Shown: positions 9,343 through 18,535, counted from the first letter of the stretch. The stretch: 56,823 nucleotides of DNA from Bacillota bacterium (GCA_012735505.1 JAAYHE010000054.1:1-56823), one strand, 5' to 3'. Numbers and translations are program-made. Notes: generated by a model not told the origin, from the sequence alone.

Positions 9343-10728
9343 GTGGATTTACAACCTCGGAAGATAGTAGAAGAGTTAGATAGGTATATTGTCGGCCAAA
9401 CGGAAGCTAAACGAGCCCTAGCAGTTGCTTTACGCAATCGCATCCGCCGTTTCAAGTTAAGCCCTGAGCAGCGAGTCGAAATTAGCCCCAAGAACATTAT
9501 GCTAATCGGCCCTACTGGCGTGGGCAAAACCGAATTGGCTAGACGGTTAGCGAGCCTGGTAAATGCCCCTTTTGTTAAAGTGGAGGCTACCAAGTATACA
9601 GAAGTGGGATACGTTGGGCGCGACGTGGAGAGCATGGTACGGGATCTCGTAGAAAATGCTGTGCACATGGTGCGCGCAGAGAGGACCCGGGAAGTGGAAG
9701 CCCAGGCTCAGGCTAGGGTGGAAGAACGCTTGCTTGATGCCATGTTGCCACGCCGCCATACAAGGCAGCAGAATCCGCTAGAGGTCTGGTTTGGACAGTT
9801 TGGACAAGGAGAAAACACCACCGCCGAGCTAGAGGAAGCCGATTCTTCGCGACAAGCCCAGAGGGAAGATTTAAGGCGCCGCTTGCGCGCTGGAGAGTTG
9901 GAAGACCTTTTGGTAGAGATCCAAGTCAGAGAACGCCCGGCTCCCATGTTTGACATGCTAGCTAACTCGGGTATGGGAGATCTGGCCAGCAGCATGCAAG
10001 ATATGTTAGGCAGTTTCATGCCTGTAAAGAAAAAGCTAAGGCGAGAGCCAGTTAGAACAGCGCGTAAATTACTCTTGCAAGAGGAAATTGAAAACCTCTT
10101 GGATGATGAAGAAATTGCCTCTTTAGCCATTGAGCGTGTGGAGCAGATGGGCATAATCTTCATAGATGAAATTGATAAGATAGCGAGTGGCCAAAGCCAT
10201 GGCCCTGATGTTTCTCGGGAAGGTGTGCAGCGGGACATTTTGCCGATTGTGGAAGGTTCTACTGTGGTAACGAAATATGGACCGGTGCGTACCGATCATA
10301 TTCTTTTCATAGCTGCAGGAGCTTTTCATGTCAGCAAACCGAGTGATCTAATCCCAGAGTTACAAGGCCGTTTCCCAATTCGGGTGGAGCTTGAGAGTTT
10401 GACGGAGTCCGATTTGGAGAGAATACTAGTTGAACCTGAAAATGCCTTGCTTACTCAATATCAACACTTGTTGGCGACAGAGGGCATTTCATTGCAATTT
10501 GAGCCGAGTGCCATTAAAGAAATTGCCCGTATTGCTTATGAAATTAACTGTACTGCAGAGGATATAGGTGCAAGAAGACTGCACACTGTGTTGGAGAAGC
10601 TAATGGAAGAAATTGCTTTTGATCCCCATAGTTTTGGAGGCGATACTATAATCGTCGACGCACAATACGTTCAAGAGCAATTAGGCAGTATTTTGCAAAA
10701 CGAAGATCTCAATCGATACATTCTATAA
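9343..10728 (+). CDS. hslU: HslU (ClpY) AAA+ unfoldase of the HslUV protease
   Basis: A 461-residue hexameric AAA+ ATPase that unfolds substrates and feeds them to HslV. It begins with PRKIVEELDRYIVGQTEAKR, with Walker A GPTGVGKTELARRLA, the GYVGRDVESMVRDL block of ClpX/HslU, an inserted I domain (about residues 110-240), Walker B IIFIDEIDKIA, and sensor regions ending in LNRYIL, the C-terminal tail that docks on HslV. GTG 9343 is inferred from the alignment of the N terminus; GGAGG lies 12 bases upstream within the hslV end. Confidence 0.96.
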   Translation: MDLQPRKIVEELDRYIVGQTEAKRALAVALRNRIRRFKLSPEQRVEISPKNIMLIGPTGVGKTELARRLASLVNAPFVKVEATKYTEVGYVGRDVESMVRDLVENAVHMVRAERTREVEAQAQARVEERLLDAMLPRRHTRQQNPLEVWFGQFGQGENTTAELEEADSSRQAQREDLRRRLRAGELEDLLVEIQVRERPAPMFDMLANSGMGDLASSMQDMLGSFMPVKKKLRREPVRTARKLLLQEEIENLLDDEEIASLAIERVEQMGIIFIDEIDKIASGQSHGPDVSREGVQRDILPIVEGSTVVTKYGPVRTDHILFIAAGAFHVSKPSDLIPELQGRFPIRVELESLTESDLERILVEPENALLTQYQHLLATEGISLQFEPSAIKEIARIAYEINCTAEDIGARRLHTVLEKLMEEIAFDPHSFGGDTIIVDAQYVQEQLGSILQNEDLNRYIL

Positions 10729-10750
10729 AGCTTAAGAGGGGGATGCAGTT

Positions 10751-11530
10751 ATGTCTACGAAACTATTGCAAAACACCAGGCGTTTAACACGGATTTTGCA
10801 GCAGAGTGCTGGCGAGGCGGTTCGCTTCACAGATGTCGCTCAAGTCTTTTCTGATGTTCTTAGCGCTAACGTTTACATCGTGAACACGCGAGGTAAGTTA
10901 CTGGGCTACGCTTTGCGCGATGACTACGAGTGCGACATTCTTTCTCGCTACGTGCGCAGCGGGAGATTCCCTAGCGAGTACAACGATAAGCTCATGTCTG
11001 CTGACGGGCCTATCGTCAATTGCCGCGAGTCGGATTCTTGTGTTTTTGATAACGCTCCTTGCGAATTTTCAGACAAGCTGACCACTATCATACCGGTCAT
11101 CGGCCGGGGGCAACGGTTAGGTACTCTGTTGCTCGCTCGCTTTGACAATCCCCTAGATGAGGGCGATTTGGCACTGACCGAATTTGGGGCTACTATCTTG
11201 GGTATGGAAATTCTCAGAGCTAAGAGTGAAGAACTAGAAGCTGAAGCACGGGAGCGGGCAGTCGTTGAAATGGCAGTGGACGCCTTGTCTTACTCGGAAC
11301 TCGAAGCTATCGAGCATATCATGCGGGAGCTTGGCGGTGAAACAGAAGGTCTATTGGTGGCCAGTAAGGTGGCTGACCAAGCTGGTATTACCAGGTCTGT
11401 GATCGTCAATGCACTGCGCAAATTGGAAAGCGCAGGCGTTATCGAATCTCGCTCTTTGGGTATGAAAGGAACCTTTATTCGTATTTTGAACGATAAGCTC
11501 TTGGACCAGATTTTCAAACGCGGTCACTAA
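10751..11530 (+). CDS. codY: Global transcriptional regulator CodY
   Basis: A 259-residue GTP- and branched-chain amino acid-sensing repressor of stationary-phase genes in Firmicutes. The N-terminal GAF domain spans about residues 1-155. The C-terminal winged helix has the nearly invariant block ASKVADQAGITRSVIVNAL followed by RKLESAGVIESRSLGMKGT. A GAGGGGG site precedes the ATG. In Bacillus CodY represses the adjacent fla/che operon; here two terminators separate them. Confidence 0.97.
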   Translation: MSTKLLQNTRRLTRILQQSAGEAVRFTDVAQVFSDVLSANVYIVNTRGKLLGYALRDDYECDILSRYVRSGRFPSEYNDKLMSADGPIVNCRESDSCVFDNAPCEFSDKLTTIIPVIGRGQRLGTLLLARFDNPLDEGDLALTEFGATILGMEILRAKSEELEAEARERAVVEMAVDALSYSELEAIEHIMRELGGETEGLLVASKVADQAGITRSVIVNALRKLESAGVIESRSLGMKGTFIRILNDKLLDQIFKRGH

Positions 11531-11543
11531 AAAGCAATATTTG

Positions 11544-11575
11544 CAGCCTCGCAATAGTCCTGTATTGCGAGGCTG
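11544..11575 (+). terminator. Terminator 1 after codY
   Basis: A perfect 13-bp stem (CAGCCTCGCAATA 11544-11556 with TATTGCGAGGCTG 11563-11575) and a six-base loop. The following bases are only moderately T-rich (TTGCTATAGTTTTGC). Confidence 0.75.
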
Positions 11576-11593
11576 TTGCTATAGTTTTGCTTG

Positions 11594-11619
11594 CCTTCCT
11601 GCGGGGAGGGTTTTTTTTT
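11594..11619 (+). terminator. Terminator 2 after codY, with a long T-run
   Basis: CCTTCC at 11594-11599 pairs with GGGAGG at 11604-11609, with a TGCG loop, followed by nine T residues. A classic intrinsic terminator that separates the codY operon from the flagellar operon. Confidence 0.88.
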
Positions 11620-11810
11620 GCAATTTTTTATTATTAAGAACGACATTTTCAAGAAAAAGGGCAGGGATTTAGCAGCTTTTGTCGAATATACGTAGGAAGG
11701 GTTGTGGATTGTTTATCTGGCCACGTCGTAATTCCCCTAAAGCAACGTCCGGGAATTGCGATGGTGGCCTATCTTTACTTACAGACAATTGTTAATAAGG
11801 AGAGTTTGCC
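11620..11810 (+). promoter_or_regulatory. Upstream region of the fla/che operon with a Spo0A-like box and a hairpin
   Basis: This gene-free stretch contains TTTTGTCGAATA (11677-11688), which matches the Spo0A box core TGTCGAA. It also has a TTTTC-AA-GAAAA inverted repeat at 11646-11657 that loosely resembles a CodY box. A 10-bp hairpin has arms 11727-11736 and 11751-11760 (AATTCCC with GGGAATT, plus CG/CG and a wobble). A TAAA at 11738-11741 followed 16 nt later by GCGATGGT is a poor sigma-D match. AAGGAG precedes flgB. I do not see a c-di-GMP riboswitch. Regulation is inferred, not shown. Confidence 0.4.
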
Positions 11811-12152
11811 ATGAAGAAAATTGCAGCTTCCTTGTTATTGGAGCGAGCCTTGTCGGCAGCTAATTTGCGCCAAAAGATTCTCGCTAACAATATTGCCAAT
11901 GTAGATACCCCTGGTTACAAACGATTTGATATAGCTCTGCAGGAAGCCTTGCAGCAGGGCTTGGATACGCCTCTGGAAAATTACATCTATCGCCAATCTG
12001 CGACAAGCTTACGTGTGGATGGTAATAATGTCGACATCGATCAGGAGATGACATTTATTGCTGAAAATGAAGCCTATTTTAATAGCGTGGCCAGCAGCCT
12101 GATTCAGCGTATGGCTACAGTACGATATTTAATCAATGAAGGAAGGCGGTAG
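11811..12152 (+). CDS. flgB: Flagellar basal-body rod protein FlgB
   Basis: A 113-residue proximal rod protein, first gene of the operon. The N-terminal helix carries LRQKILANNIANVDTPGYKR, the conserved rod/hook ANNIANxxTPGYK motif, and the C-terminal half is a coiled-coil helix (FIAENEAYFNSVASSLIQR). It is slightly shorter than usual (about 130). AAGGAGAG precedes the ATG; flgC follows after five bases. Confidence 0.95.
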   Translation: MKKIAASLLLERALSAANLRQKILANNIANVDTPGYKRFDIALQEALQQGLDTPLENYIYRQSATSLRVDGNNVDIDQEMTFIAENEAYFNSVASSLIQRMATVRYLINEGRR

Positions 12153-12157
12153 GCAAC

Positions 12158-12589
12158 ATGTTGGGTGTTTTTAATATCAGTGCCAGTGGATTAAGTGCGC
12201 AAAGGTTGCGTATGGACATTATTGCCGACAACTTGGCTAATGCTCAGACTACGCGACCAGCCAGTGAAACCCCATTCCGGCGCCGTTATCCCATTTTTGC
12301 GCCGAAGGAAACTACGAGTTTCGCGGCTGCCTTGCGACGTTCTAGCGATCGCTTAAGCCAAGGAGTACGGGTTGTGGCCATCGTGGAAGACAACCATACG
12401 CCTGGAGAGCTCGTTTATGATCCAGGTCACCCGCATGCAGATGAACAGGGTTATGTACGTATGCCAAATGTTAATACGGTACGGGAAATGGTGCAAATGA
12501 TCTCCGCCAGTCGCGCTTATGAGGCCAACGTTACTGCTCTCAATGCTACCAAAGCTATGATAGCAAAAGCGCTGGAAATAGGTAGATAG
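12158..12589 (+). CDS. flgC: Flagellar basal-body rod protein FlgC
   Basis: A 143-residue proximal rod protein. The N terminus GVFNISASGLSAQRLRMDII with IADNLANAQTT and the C terminus VNTVREMVQMISASRAYEAN with NATKAMI are standard FlgC/rod domains. It is spaced five bases after flgB with GGAAGGCGG upstream, and two bases before fliE. Confidence 0.96.
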   Translation: MLGVFNISASGLSAQRLRMDIIADNLANAQTTRPASETPFRRRYPIFAPKETTSFAAALRRSSDRLSQGVRVVAIVEDNHTPGELVYDPGHPHADEQGYVRMPNVNTVREMVQMISASRAYEANVTALNATKAMIAKALEIGR

Positions 12590-12591
12590 AT

Positions 12592-12885
12592 ATGTCTGTC
12601 CGTATTCAACCTCTAGGGCTGACGCCTAAGAATATCTCGGATCGTAAGGCTACGCCTGCAAGCGCGACAGATTTTGGCCAACTACTTAACGGCTTGTTGG
12701 AGCAAGCCATTGAGCGACAAACAGTGGCGGATGAGCTGAGTGCCCAGTTAGCGTTAGGGCAAACCGATGATGTAGCAGCTGTGATGATAGCGGTGGAAAA
12801 GGCGGCCTTGTGCTGGCAATTATTGCAGCAAGTGCGCAATAAGCTTGTAGAAGCTTGGCAAGAAGTAATGCGGATACAGGTCTAA
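12592..12885 (+). CDS. fliE: Flagellar hook-basal body complex protein FliE
   Basis: A 97-residue protein thought to join the MS ring to the rod. The central and C-terminal helices (DFGQLLNGLLEQAIERQ, VMIAVEKAALCWQLLQQVR, KLVEAWQEVMRIQV) match FliE, including the EAWQEVMRIQ-type C terminus. It lies directly between flgC and fliF as in other Firmicutes. Confidence 0.92.
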   Translation: MSVRIQPLGLTPKNISDRKATPASATDFGQLLNGLLEQAIERQTVADELSAQLALGQTDDVAAVMIAVEKAALCWQLLQQVRNKLVEAWQEVMRIQV

Positions 12886-12908
12886 CAAATTGGGATTGAG
12901 GTGGCAAG

Positions 12909-14447
12909 ATGAATCTTCCGATTCAGTTATCGGACATCGCTCAAAAATGGAAGCAGCAAGAACCAAAGTGGCGCACGCGCGTTATTGTCATTGCCGCCAT
13001 CTCGTTGTTAGTGATGTCTTTTCTGCTGTACATAGCCTTTCGACCAAATTATATAACCGTTTTTCATGGGCTCTCATTAGAAGATGCCGCTGCGATAACG
13101 TCAGAGTTACAGGCGAAACGGATTTCAACCAGATTAGAAAATGCTGGTACAGCGATTGCGGTGCCACGCAAGCAGGCTGATCAGGCCCGCCTCGAAGCAG
13201 CGGCGGTTGGCCTGCCGCGGACCGGACGAGTTGGTTATGACCTGTTTAACAAAAGCAGCTTTAGCATGACCGAGAGTGAACGCGCACTGCAGCAGCAATT
13301 ATTGTTAGAGCAAGAGCTTGCTCTAACACTGGAAAAAATAGCCGGGATCAGGGACGCAGAGGTGAAGCTGGCGCTGCCGAAAGAGAATATATTTCTGGAC
13401 CCCAAAAGGCAGACCCAGCCGACTGCTTCAGTTTGGGTGAACTCGACGCAACCTCTTGACTCTAGTCAAGTTAACGGGGTCGTTCACCTGGTTTCTCGGG
13501 CGGTGCCAAACCTGCTTCCTGAAAATGTAACCGTTATTGATGCCGAGGGGAGGGTGCTGAACGCGAGTAGTGAGCACTCAGGTATGAGCTTTACCGAACA
13601 GCAAACCCGGCAGCAGGCTCTCCAGTTAGAGCTGGAGAGAAGCATTAATACCTTGTTGGGGCAGATTTTTGGGGAAGAAAACGTGGCTGTGCGAGTTGTG
13701 GCCGAGTTAGATTTTGACCAACGTAGCACCAAATCAGTCCGATTTTTCGCTCCGCAAGGCGGGGATAATGGCTTGGTGCGCCAAATTGAAGAATTGAGTG
13801 ATTACTATAGTGGCGAAGGAAACTCCACCGGTGGTCCTTCTGGGACTGACAGTAATCCTGGGGAACAGTACCTTTCCCCAGCAGGACAACACAGCAGCAG
13901 TGTCGCAGAGAAACGACAGCGGACCATTGCTTATGAGCTAGATGAAATTCGGGAGACTATCACCTACGCCCCAGGAGCTATCAAACGCCTGTCTGTTTCT
14001 GTAATTGTGAATGATGTAATGGATTTTCCTATAGATACAGCTAAAGTGCAAGCGGCCGTGGAAGCTGCAGTTGGTTACGATGCCGACCGCGATGACATAG
14101 TCTCGGTGCAGACTATGAGTTTCCATCGGCCTGAGGAGCCGGTAGTAGTGACGGCCCCAGCTTGGTACGATTCCTGGATTGCTCGGATAGGTATTGGACT
14201 TGTTCTGCTTATAGCCCTTTTCTTGCTGGTAAGAAGAATGGTGCGGCGTCGGCAGTTGGTGTTGATGCAAGAACTGCAATCGGTTCCCGTGGCCGCTACG
14301 GTAGAGCCAGATGTGGCAGAACCCGAGTTCGAAGTGCCGCAAGAAGACGAGACAGAACGTTTACGCAAGCATTTGGAAAAGCTGGCACGGCAAAAGCCTG
14401 ATGATTTTGCAGTACTTGTCAGAGCTTGGTTAGACGAGGAGAGTTGA
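12909..14447 (+). CDS. fliF: Flagellar MS-ring protein FliF
   Basis: A 512-residue membrane protein that forms the MS ring. A first membrane helix lies at about residues 26-46 (VIVIAAISLLVMSFLLYIAF). The periplasmic YscJ-like ring-building domains include LALTLEKIAGIRDAEVKLA. A low-complexity Gly/Ser segment sits near residues 300-325, and a second membrane helix at about 424-446 (IGIGLVLLIALFLLVRRMV). The acidic C-terminal tail that binds FliG ends DFAVLVRAWLDEES. fliG starts two bases after the stop. Confidence 0.96.
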   Translation: MNLPIQLSDIAQKWKQQEPKWRTRVIVIAAISLLVMSFLLYIAFRPNYITVFHGLSLEDAAAITSELQAKRISTRLENAGTAIAVPRKQADQARLEAAAVGLPRTGRVGYDLFNKSSFSMTESERALQQQLLLEQELALTLEKIAGIRDAEVKLALPKENIFLDPKRQTQPTASVWVNSTQPLDSSQVNGVVHLVSRAVPNLLPENVTVIDAEGRVLNASSEHSGMSFTEQQTRQQALQLELERSINTLLGQIFGEENVAVRVVAELDFDQRSTKSVRFFAPQGGDNGLVRQIEELSDYYSGEGNSTGGPSGTDSNPGEQYLSPAGQHSSSVAEKRQRTIAYELDEIRETITYAPGAIKRLSVSVIVNDVMDFPIDTAKVQAAVEAAVGYDADRDDIVSVQTMSFHRPEEPVVVTAPAWYDSWIARIGIGLVLLIALFLLVRRMVRRRQLVLMQELQSVPVAATVEPDVAEPEFEVPQEDETERLRKHLEKLARQKPDDFAVLVRAWLDEES

Positions 14448-14448
14448 T

Positions 14449-15453
14449 ATGCGTTTTAGCAATATGACAGGGCGGCAAAAAGCAGCCGCCCTCCTGATTA
14501 CGTTGGGGACGGAAGTTTCTGCTCAGATTTTTAAGCACTTAGATGAAGATGAAATTGAAACATTGACTTTGGAGATTGCCAATACACGTCGTATTACCCC
14601 CGAGGAAAGGCAAATGGTGCTCGAGGAGTTTTATCAGTTGGCCCTAGCTCGAGATTATATCACCCAAGGTGGTATCGAATATGCTCGCGATGTCCTCACT
14701 AAGGCTCTAGGGAGCGAAAAGGCCTTGGATGTGATCAATCGCTTGACAGCTTCTCTGCAAGTCAGACCCTTCGAATTGGTGCGGAAGGCTGATCCAAACC
14801 AGCTGCTGAACTATTTGCAGAGCGAACATCCCCAGACTATAGCCTTGATACTCTCATTCTTGCCAGCGGAGCAAGGGGCGGCGATCATTTCTTCTTTGCC
14901 GCAGGACTTACAGGCTGATATTGCTAAACGTATTGCTTCTATGGAGCGCACGTCTCCGGAGACGATTAGAGAAATTGAAAAAGTGCTCGAGAAAAAATTG
15001 TCTACCCTTGTAGGGCAAGATTATACCGCTATCGATGGGCTGGATACAGTTGTACAGATCTTGACCCGGGTTGACCGGGGTACAGAGCGAACAATACTGG
15101 AATCGTTAGAAGTGCAGACACCCGAGCTAGCTGAAGAAATCAAGAAACGCATGTTCACTTTCGACGACATTATCTTGTTAGATACCCGTGCTATCCAGCG
15201 GGTATTGCGCGAGGTAGATAATAGGGATCTAGCCTTGGCTTTGAAGGTTGCTAATGAGAATGTAAAACAGCTCATCTTCCAGAGTGTTTCTAAGCGCTTC
15301 GCTGAAATGCTGGAAGAAGAAATGGAGTATATGGGACCAGTACGTTTGCGTGATGTAGAAGAAGCCCAACAGAAGATAGTTGGCATTATTCGCCGACTAG
15401 AGGAGGCAAACGAGATAGTTTACAGCCGCGGAGGTGATCAGGTCGTTGTCTAA
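14449..15453 (+). CDS. fliG: Flagellar motor switch protein FliG
   Basis: A 334-residue C-ring protein that couples the stator to rotation. It has N-terminal FliF-binding helices (GRQKAAALLITLGTEVSAQI), a middle armadillo domain with EHPQTIALILSFL, and a C-terminal torque domain with FDDIILLDTRAIQRVLREV and the charged helix residues. A GAGGAGAG site precedes the ATG. Its 3' end overlaps fliH. Confidence 0.97.
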   Translation: MRFSNMTGRQKAAALLITLGTEVSAQIFKHLDEDEIETLTLEIANTRRITPEERQMVLEEFYQLALARDYITQGGIEYARDVLTKALGSEKALDVINRLTASLQVRPFELVRKADPNQLLNYLQSEHPQTIALILSFLPAEQGAAIISSLPQDLQADIAKRIASMERTSPETIREIEKVLEKKLSTLVGQDYTAIDGLDTVVQILTRVDRGTERTILESLEVQTPELAEEIKKRMFTFDDIILLDTRAIQRVLREVDNRDLALALKVANENVKQLIFQSVSKRFAEMLEEEMEYMGPVRLRDVEEAQQKIVGIIRRLEEANEIVYSRGGDQVVV

Positions 15454-16186
15454 GGTGCTGAAAGCAAATCAGCTAGCGGTGTCTGACCGTTGGCGTCCTG
15501 TGCTAGTGACAACCCCAGAAATATCGGAGCAGCCCTCCGAGGATACCGACGCTACTCGTCAGCAAGAACTTGAAGCGCAAACACTACTCTTAGCTCAAGC
15601 TGAAGCAAAAAAAATAATCAGCGAAGCCAAGGCGCAAGCGGCTGCAGTATTAGCTAAGGCAGAGGCTGAGTTGGAACGCCAGCGCGAAAAAGGTTATGTC
15701 GCTGGCTGGGAAGCCGGCCTAGCGGCTGGCCAACAAGAAGCTGAAGCAGCATGGCAAGGCCGGTTGGCAGAGCTGGAATTACAGCGACAAGAACTGATCA
15801 AAAAAGACGCAGCTTGGCTGCGGGAAGCTGAGCAGGAAGTGTTGGAACTTTCTATAGCTGTAGCAGAGCGAGTTATTGCCTATAAGTTGCAGCATGATGA
15901 CGCTGCTGTGCAAGCTGCTTTGCGGCAGGTATTACAAACTGCGCAGGGTTGCAGGGAAGCTCTGCTCACAGTCTCGCCTGATGACTTTGCTCATCTGTGG
16001 CCTAAACGCCGAGAGTGGCAAAATGTATTGCCTGGCATAAAAGAGTTCGAGCTCAAGGCAGATCCAGATTTAGAGCCGGGTGATATCATCTTGCAAACAA
16101 ACCAAGGCACGATAGATGCACGCCTGGATGTAGTGCTGGAAAAGGTAGCACAGCTTTATCCTGCGGAGACCGATGATGAGGGTTAG
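15446..16186 (+). CDS. fliH: Flagellar assembly protein FliH
   Basis: A 246-residue regulator of the export ATPase FliI. After a short N terminus, an Ala/Glu-rich coiled coil (about residues 30-125) includes the spaced glycines in GYVAGWEAGLAAGQQEAEAA typical of FliH, and the C-terminal domain resembles V-ATPase subunit E (ELSIAVAERVIAYKL). TTG 15446 is chosen because GGAGGTGAT at 15430-15438 lies seven bases upstream; GTG 15434 lies inside that site. It overlaps fliG by eight bases and fliI by 14. Confidence 0.9.
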   Translation: MSKVLKANQLAVSDRWRPVLVTTPEISEQPSEDTDATRQQELEAQTLLLAQAEAKKIISEAKAQAAAVLAKAEAELERQREKGYVAGWEAGLAAGQQEAEAAWQGRLAELELQRQELIKKDAAWLREAEQEVLELSIAVAERVIAYKLQHDDAAVQAALRQVLQTAQGCREALLTVSPDDFAHLWPKRREWQNVLPGIKEFELKADPDLEPGDIILQTNQGTIDARLDVVLEKVAQLYPAETDDEG

Positions 16187-17483
16187 AGACGAGTGGCAGG
16201 AGAGGTTAGTCAAACTTAACCCCTATCGGCTTTTGGGCCAAGTTAAGCGCATCGTTGGGCTAAGCATTGAATCGCAGGGACCTAAGGCGCAGGTAGGCGA
16301 ACTTTGTTATATCTTCCGCCCCGATAATTCTCGTATCCCGGCAGAAGTAGTCGGTTTTAAAGATGATTCTGTGTTATTGATGCCCCTAGGGGTTGCGGAC
16401 GGTCTGGCGCCGGGCGCTGTAGTGGAAGCAACCGGCCAACCTCTGCAAGTGGCGGTAACAGACAAGTTGCTTGGACGTATTTTAGATGGTTTGGGAAATG
16501 TGTTAGACGATGGACCGCCGCTCGTTGGTGATAGGTTTTATCCCTTAATGGCACCACCGCCCCATCCGCTCAGCCGTCCTCGCATTGACCAAGTCCTATC
16601 TACTGGTGTGCGGGTGATTGATAGCTTGCTTACTGTAGGAATAGGCCAACGCCTAGGCATTTTTGCTGGCAGTGGGGTCGGTAAGAGCACCCTGTTAGGG
16701 ATGATTGCCCGCAACAGTCAAGCAGATGTCAACGTGATTGGCCTCATCGGCGAGCGAGGTCGAGAGGTTAACGAGTTTATCGAGCGCGATCTGGGAGAGT
16801 CGGGGTTACAACGTTCGGTAGTAGTGGTGGCCACGTCAGACCAACCAGCTTTAGTGCGCTTAAAGGGGGCCTTTGTTGCCACCGCCATTGCTGAATATTT
16901 TCGCGATCAAGGCAAGAATGTGCTTTTGATGCTTGATTCAGTGACCCGGTTTGCGATGGCCCAGCGGGAAGTCGGACTAGCTATTGGCGAACCACCGACT
17001 AGCAGAGGCTACACACCCTCTGTTTTTGCGCTGCTACCGCGGCTTTTGGAGCGTAGTGGCCGGGCGGCCCAGGGTGCTATTACTGCCTTCTATACCGTCT
17101 TGGTAGATGGCGATGACATGAACGAGCCTATCACCGATGCTGTGCGTGGTATTTTAGATGGCCATATCGTGCTTTCGCGCGAGCTAGCTAACCGGGGCCA
17201 TTATCCGGCGGTAGATCCTTTAGCTAGCATCAGTCGTTTGTTTACCGAACTAGCTAGCAAAGAACAACAAGAGGCTGCTAGCACAGCGCGTCGCCTTCTA
17301 GCTGTTTATCGCGAGAACCAAGATTTGATCAATATAGGTGCTTATAAGGTAGGTGGCAATCCCGAAATCGACGCAGCTATCGAAAAGCTGCCTGCAATTA
17401 ATCGGGTTTTGCAGCAACTTGCCTCAGAAGGGGCTAACTATCAGCAGGCTGTGGAGGCGCTGATGCAGGCGATCAGGGGGTAG
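16173..17483 (+). CDS. fliI: Flagellum-specific ATPase FliI
   Basis: A 436-residue ATPase of the type III export apparatus. Walker A is AGSGVGKSTLLGMIA (about residues 166-180), and the Walker B region is LLMLDSVTRFAMAQREVGLA; the block GEPPTSRGYTPSVFALLPRL is typical of FliI/YscN. An ATG pair at 16173/16176 lies inside the fliH end; GCGGAG precedes it. The neighbours fliH and fliJ form the ATPase complex with it. Confidence 0.97.
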   Translation: MMRVRDEWQERLVKLNPYRLLGQVKRIVGLSIESQGPKAQVGELCYIFRPDNSRIPAEVVGFKDDSVLLMPLGVADGLAPGAVVEATGQPLQVAVTDKLLGRILDGLGNVLDDGPPLVGDRFYPLMAPPPHPLSRPRIDQVLSTGVRVIDSLLTVGIGQRLGIFAGSGVGKSTLLGMIARNSQADVNVIGLIGERGREVNEFIERDLGESGLQRSVVVVATSDQPALVRLKGAFVATAIAEYFRDQGKNVLLMLDSVTRFAMAQREVGLAIGEPPTSRGYTPSVFALLPRLLERSGRAAQGAITAFYTVLVDGDDMNEPITDAVRGILDGHIVLSRELANRGHYPAVDPLASISRLFTELASKEQQEAASTARRLLAVYRENQDLINIGAYKVGGNPEIDAAIEKLPAINRVLQQLASEGANYQQAVEALMQAIRG

Positions 17484-17488
17484 GGTTG

Positions 17489-17938
17489 ATGGCAGTTTTC
17501 CGTTTTCGCTTAGCCCAATTATTGCGGTTGCGACAAGCAATTGAAGATATGGAAAAACGGGAGTTACAGCAGAGGATCACAACATTGATCCAAGCGGAAC
17601 AGGCTCTACAGCAAGCTCAAGCTCGGCGGACTGCCTTTATAGGAGATACAGAGAAGGAAGAAGCGTTAGGTGTAGAGGTAGCGCGCCTAGCTGTGCTGCG
17701 TCGATGGTACCCTGTTTTGGCGGAGCAAGAGGCAATTTCACAGCAGTTGGCTGTAGAAGCCGAGGAGGCAGTTGATCAGCAAAGGGAACAAGTCAAGCAG
17801 GCGCACTTAGAGACTCGCATTCTGCAGCGTTTGCGCGAGAGGCTTCTAGCTGATTTTAAGGTGGAAATAGAACGACAGGAGCAAAGCGAACTAGATGAGC
17901 TTGCCGCCTGTAGTTGGGCACGAGAGGACCGATCATGA
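17489..17938 (+). CDS. fliJ: Flagellar export protein FliJ
   Basis: A 149-residue, almost fully helical coiled-coil protein starting FRFRLAQLLRLRQAIEDMEK, the typical FliJ N terminus. FliJ is the stalk of the export ATPase. ATG 17489 follows AGGGGGTAGGG; a TTG directly before it is less likely. Its TGA overlaps the next ATG (ATGA). Confidence 0.88.
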   Translation: MAVFRFRLAQLLRLRQAIEDMEKRELQQRITTLIQAEQALQQAQARRTAFIGDTEKEEALGVEVARLAVLRRWYPVLAEQEAISQQLAVEAEEAVDQQREQVKQAHLETRILQRLRERLLADFKVEIERQEQSELDELAACSWAREDRS

Positions 17939-18504
17939 ACGAAAACGTAAGTAAGAAAAGTTATTCTGTTGTCGCCGTAATTTTGCTCTTAGTTTTGCTT
18001 ATTGGCATTATCGCCGTTAGCACCATCCTCGTTGGGCGTGCTTTGGGCTGGTGGGAATATGCTGACTTGCCGGTTATCGGCGCCCTATTCCCTAGACCAG
18101 CCCCGGACCCGGAGGAGGAAGAAGAAGATCCGGTGCCAGATCTGGCTGCCCAAATCGAGTTGTTGCAGCTCGAGTTAGCCCAGCGGGAACAACGAATTAG
18201 CGATTTAAAGGATCTAATGAGAGAACAAGATCGCCGCATCGAGCAATTATTGGATAAACTTGACAATCTAGAGCAGGCCTTGCAGGATAGTCAAGCTAGT
18301 CAAGCCGACAAGCAGTTACGGGCAACTGCTCGCATCTATGAAAACATGCGAGCAGAGGAAGCCGCTAAAGTTCTAGAGCAGTTGGGCGTTGAGGAAGTGA
18401 GGTCGATCTTGTATCAGATACAACCCGACGCTGCTGGCGCTATTTTAGGCAAAATGGAGCCAGAAAAGGCAGCTAAGATCGCGTCGATACAAGTTGACAA
18501 ATAG
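17935..18504 (+). CDS. MotE/YlxF-like flagellar protein with a membrane helix and coiled coil
   Basis: A 189-residue protein with one membrane helix (about residues 12-35), an acidic Pro-rich linker, a long coiled coil (about 65-120) and a C-terminal MgtE_N-like helical repeat (YENMRAEEAAKVLEQLGVEE then GAILGKMEPEKAAKIA). This layout fits MotE, which in other bacteria stabilises or targets stator units; the equivalent Bacillus gene is ylxF, between fliJ and fliK as here. Start ATG overlaps the fliJ stop. Confidence 0.75.
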   Translation: MNENVSKKSYSVVAVILLLVLLIGIIAVSTILVGRALGWWEYADLPVIGALFPRPAPDPEEEEEDPVPDLAAQIELLQLELAQREQRISDLKDLMREQDRRIEQLLDKLDNLEQALQDSQASQADKQLRATARIYENMRAEEAAKVLEQLGVEEVRSILYQIQPDAAGAILGKMEPEKAAKIASIQVDK

Positions 18505-18535
18505 ACCACAAATCAATGAAAGGAGGTGATAACGA

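Noticed and set aside
11620-11810. c-di-GMP riboswitch before the flagellar operon
   Set aside because: The conserved GEMM-I and GEMM-II sequence elements are not seen; there is only a plain hairpin.
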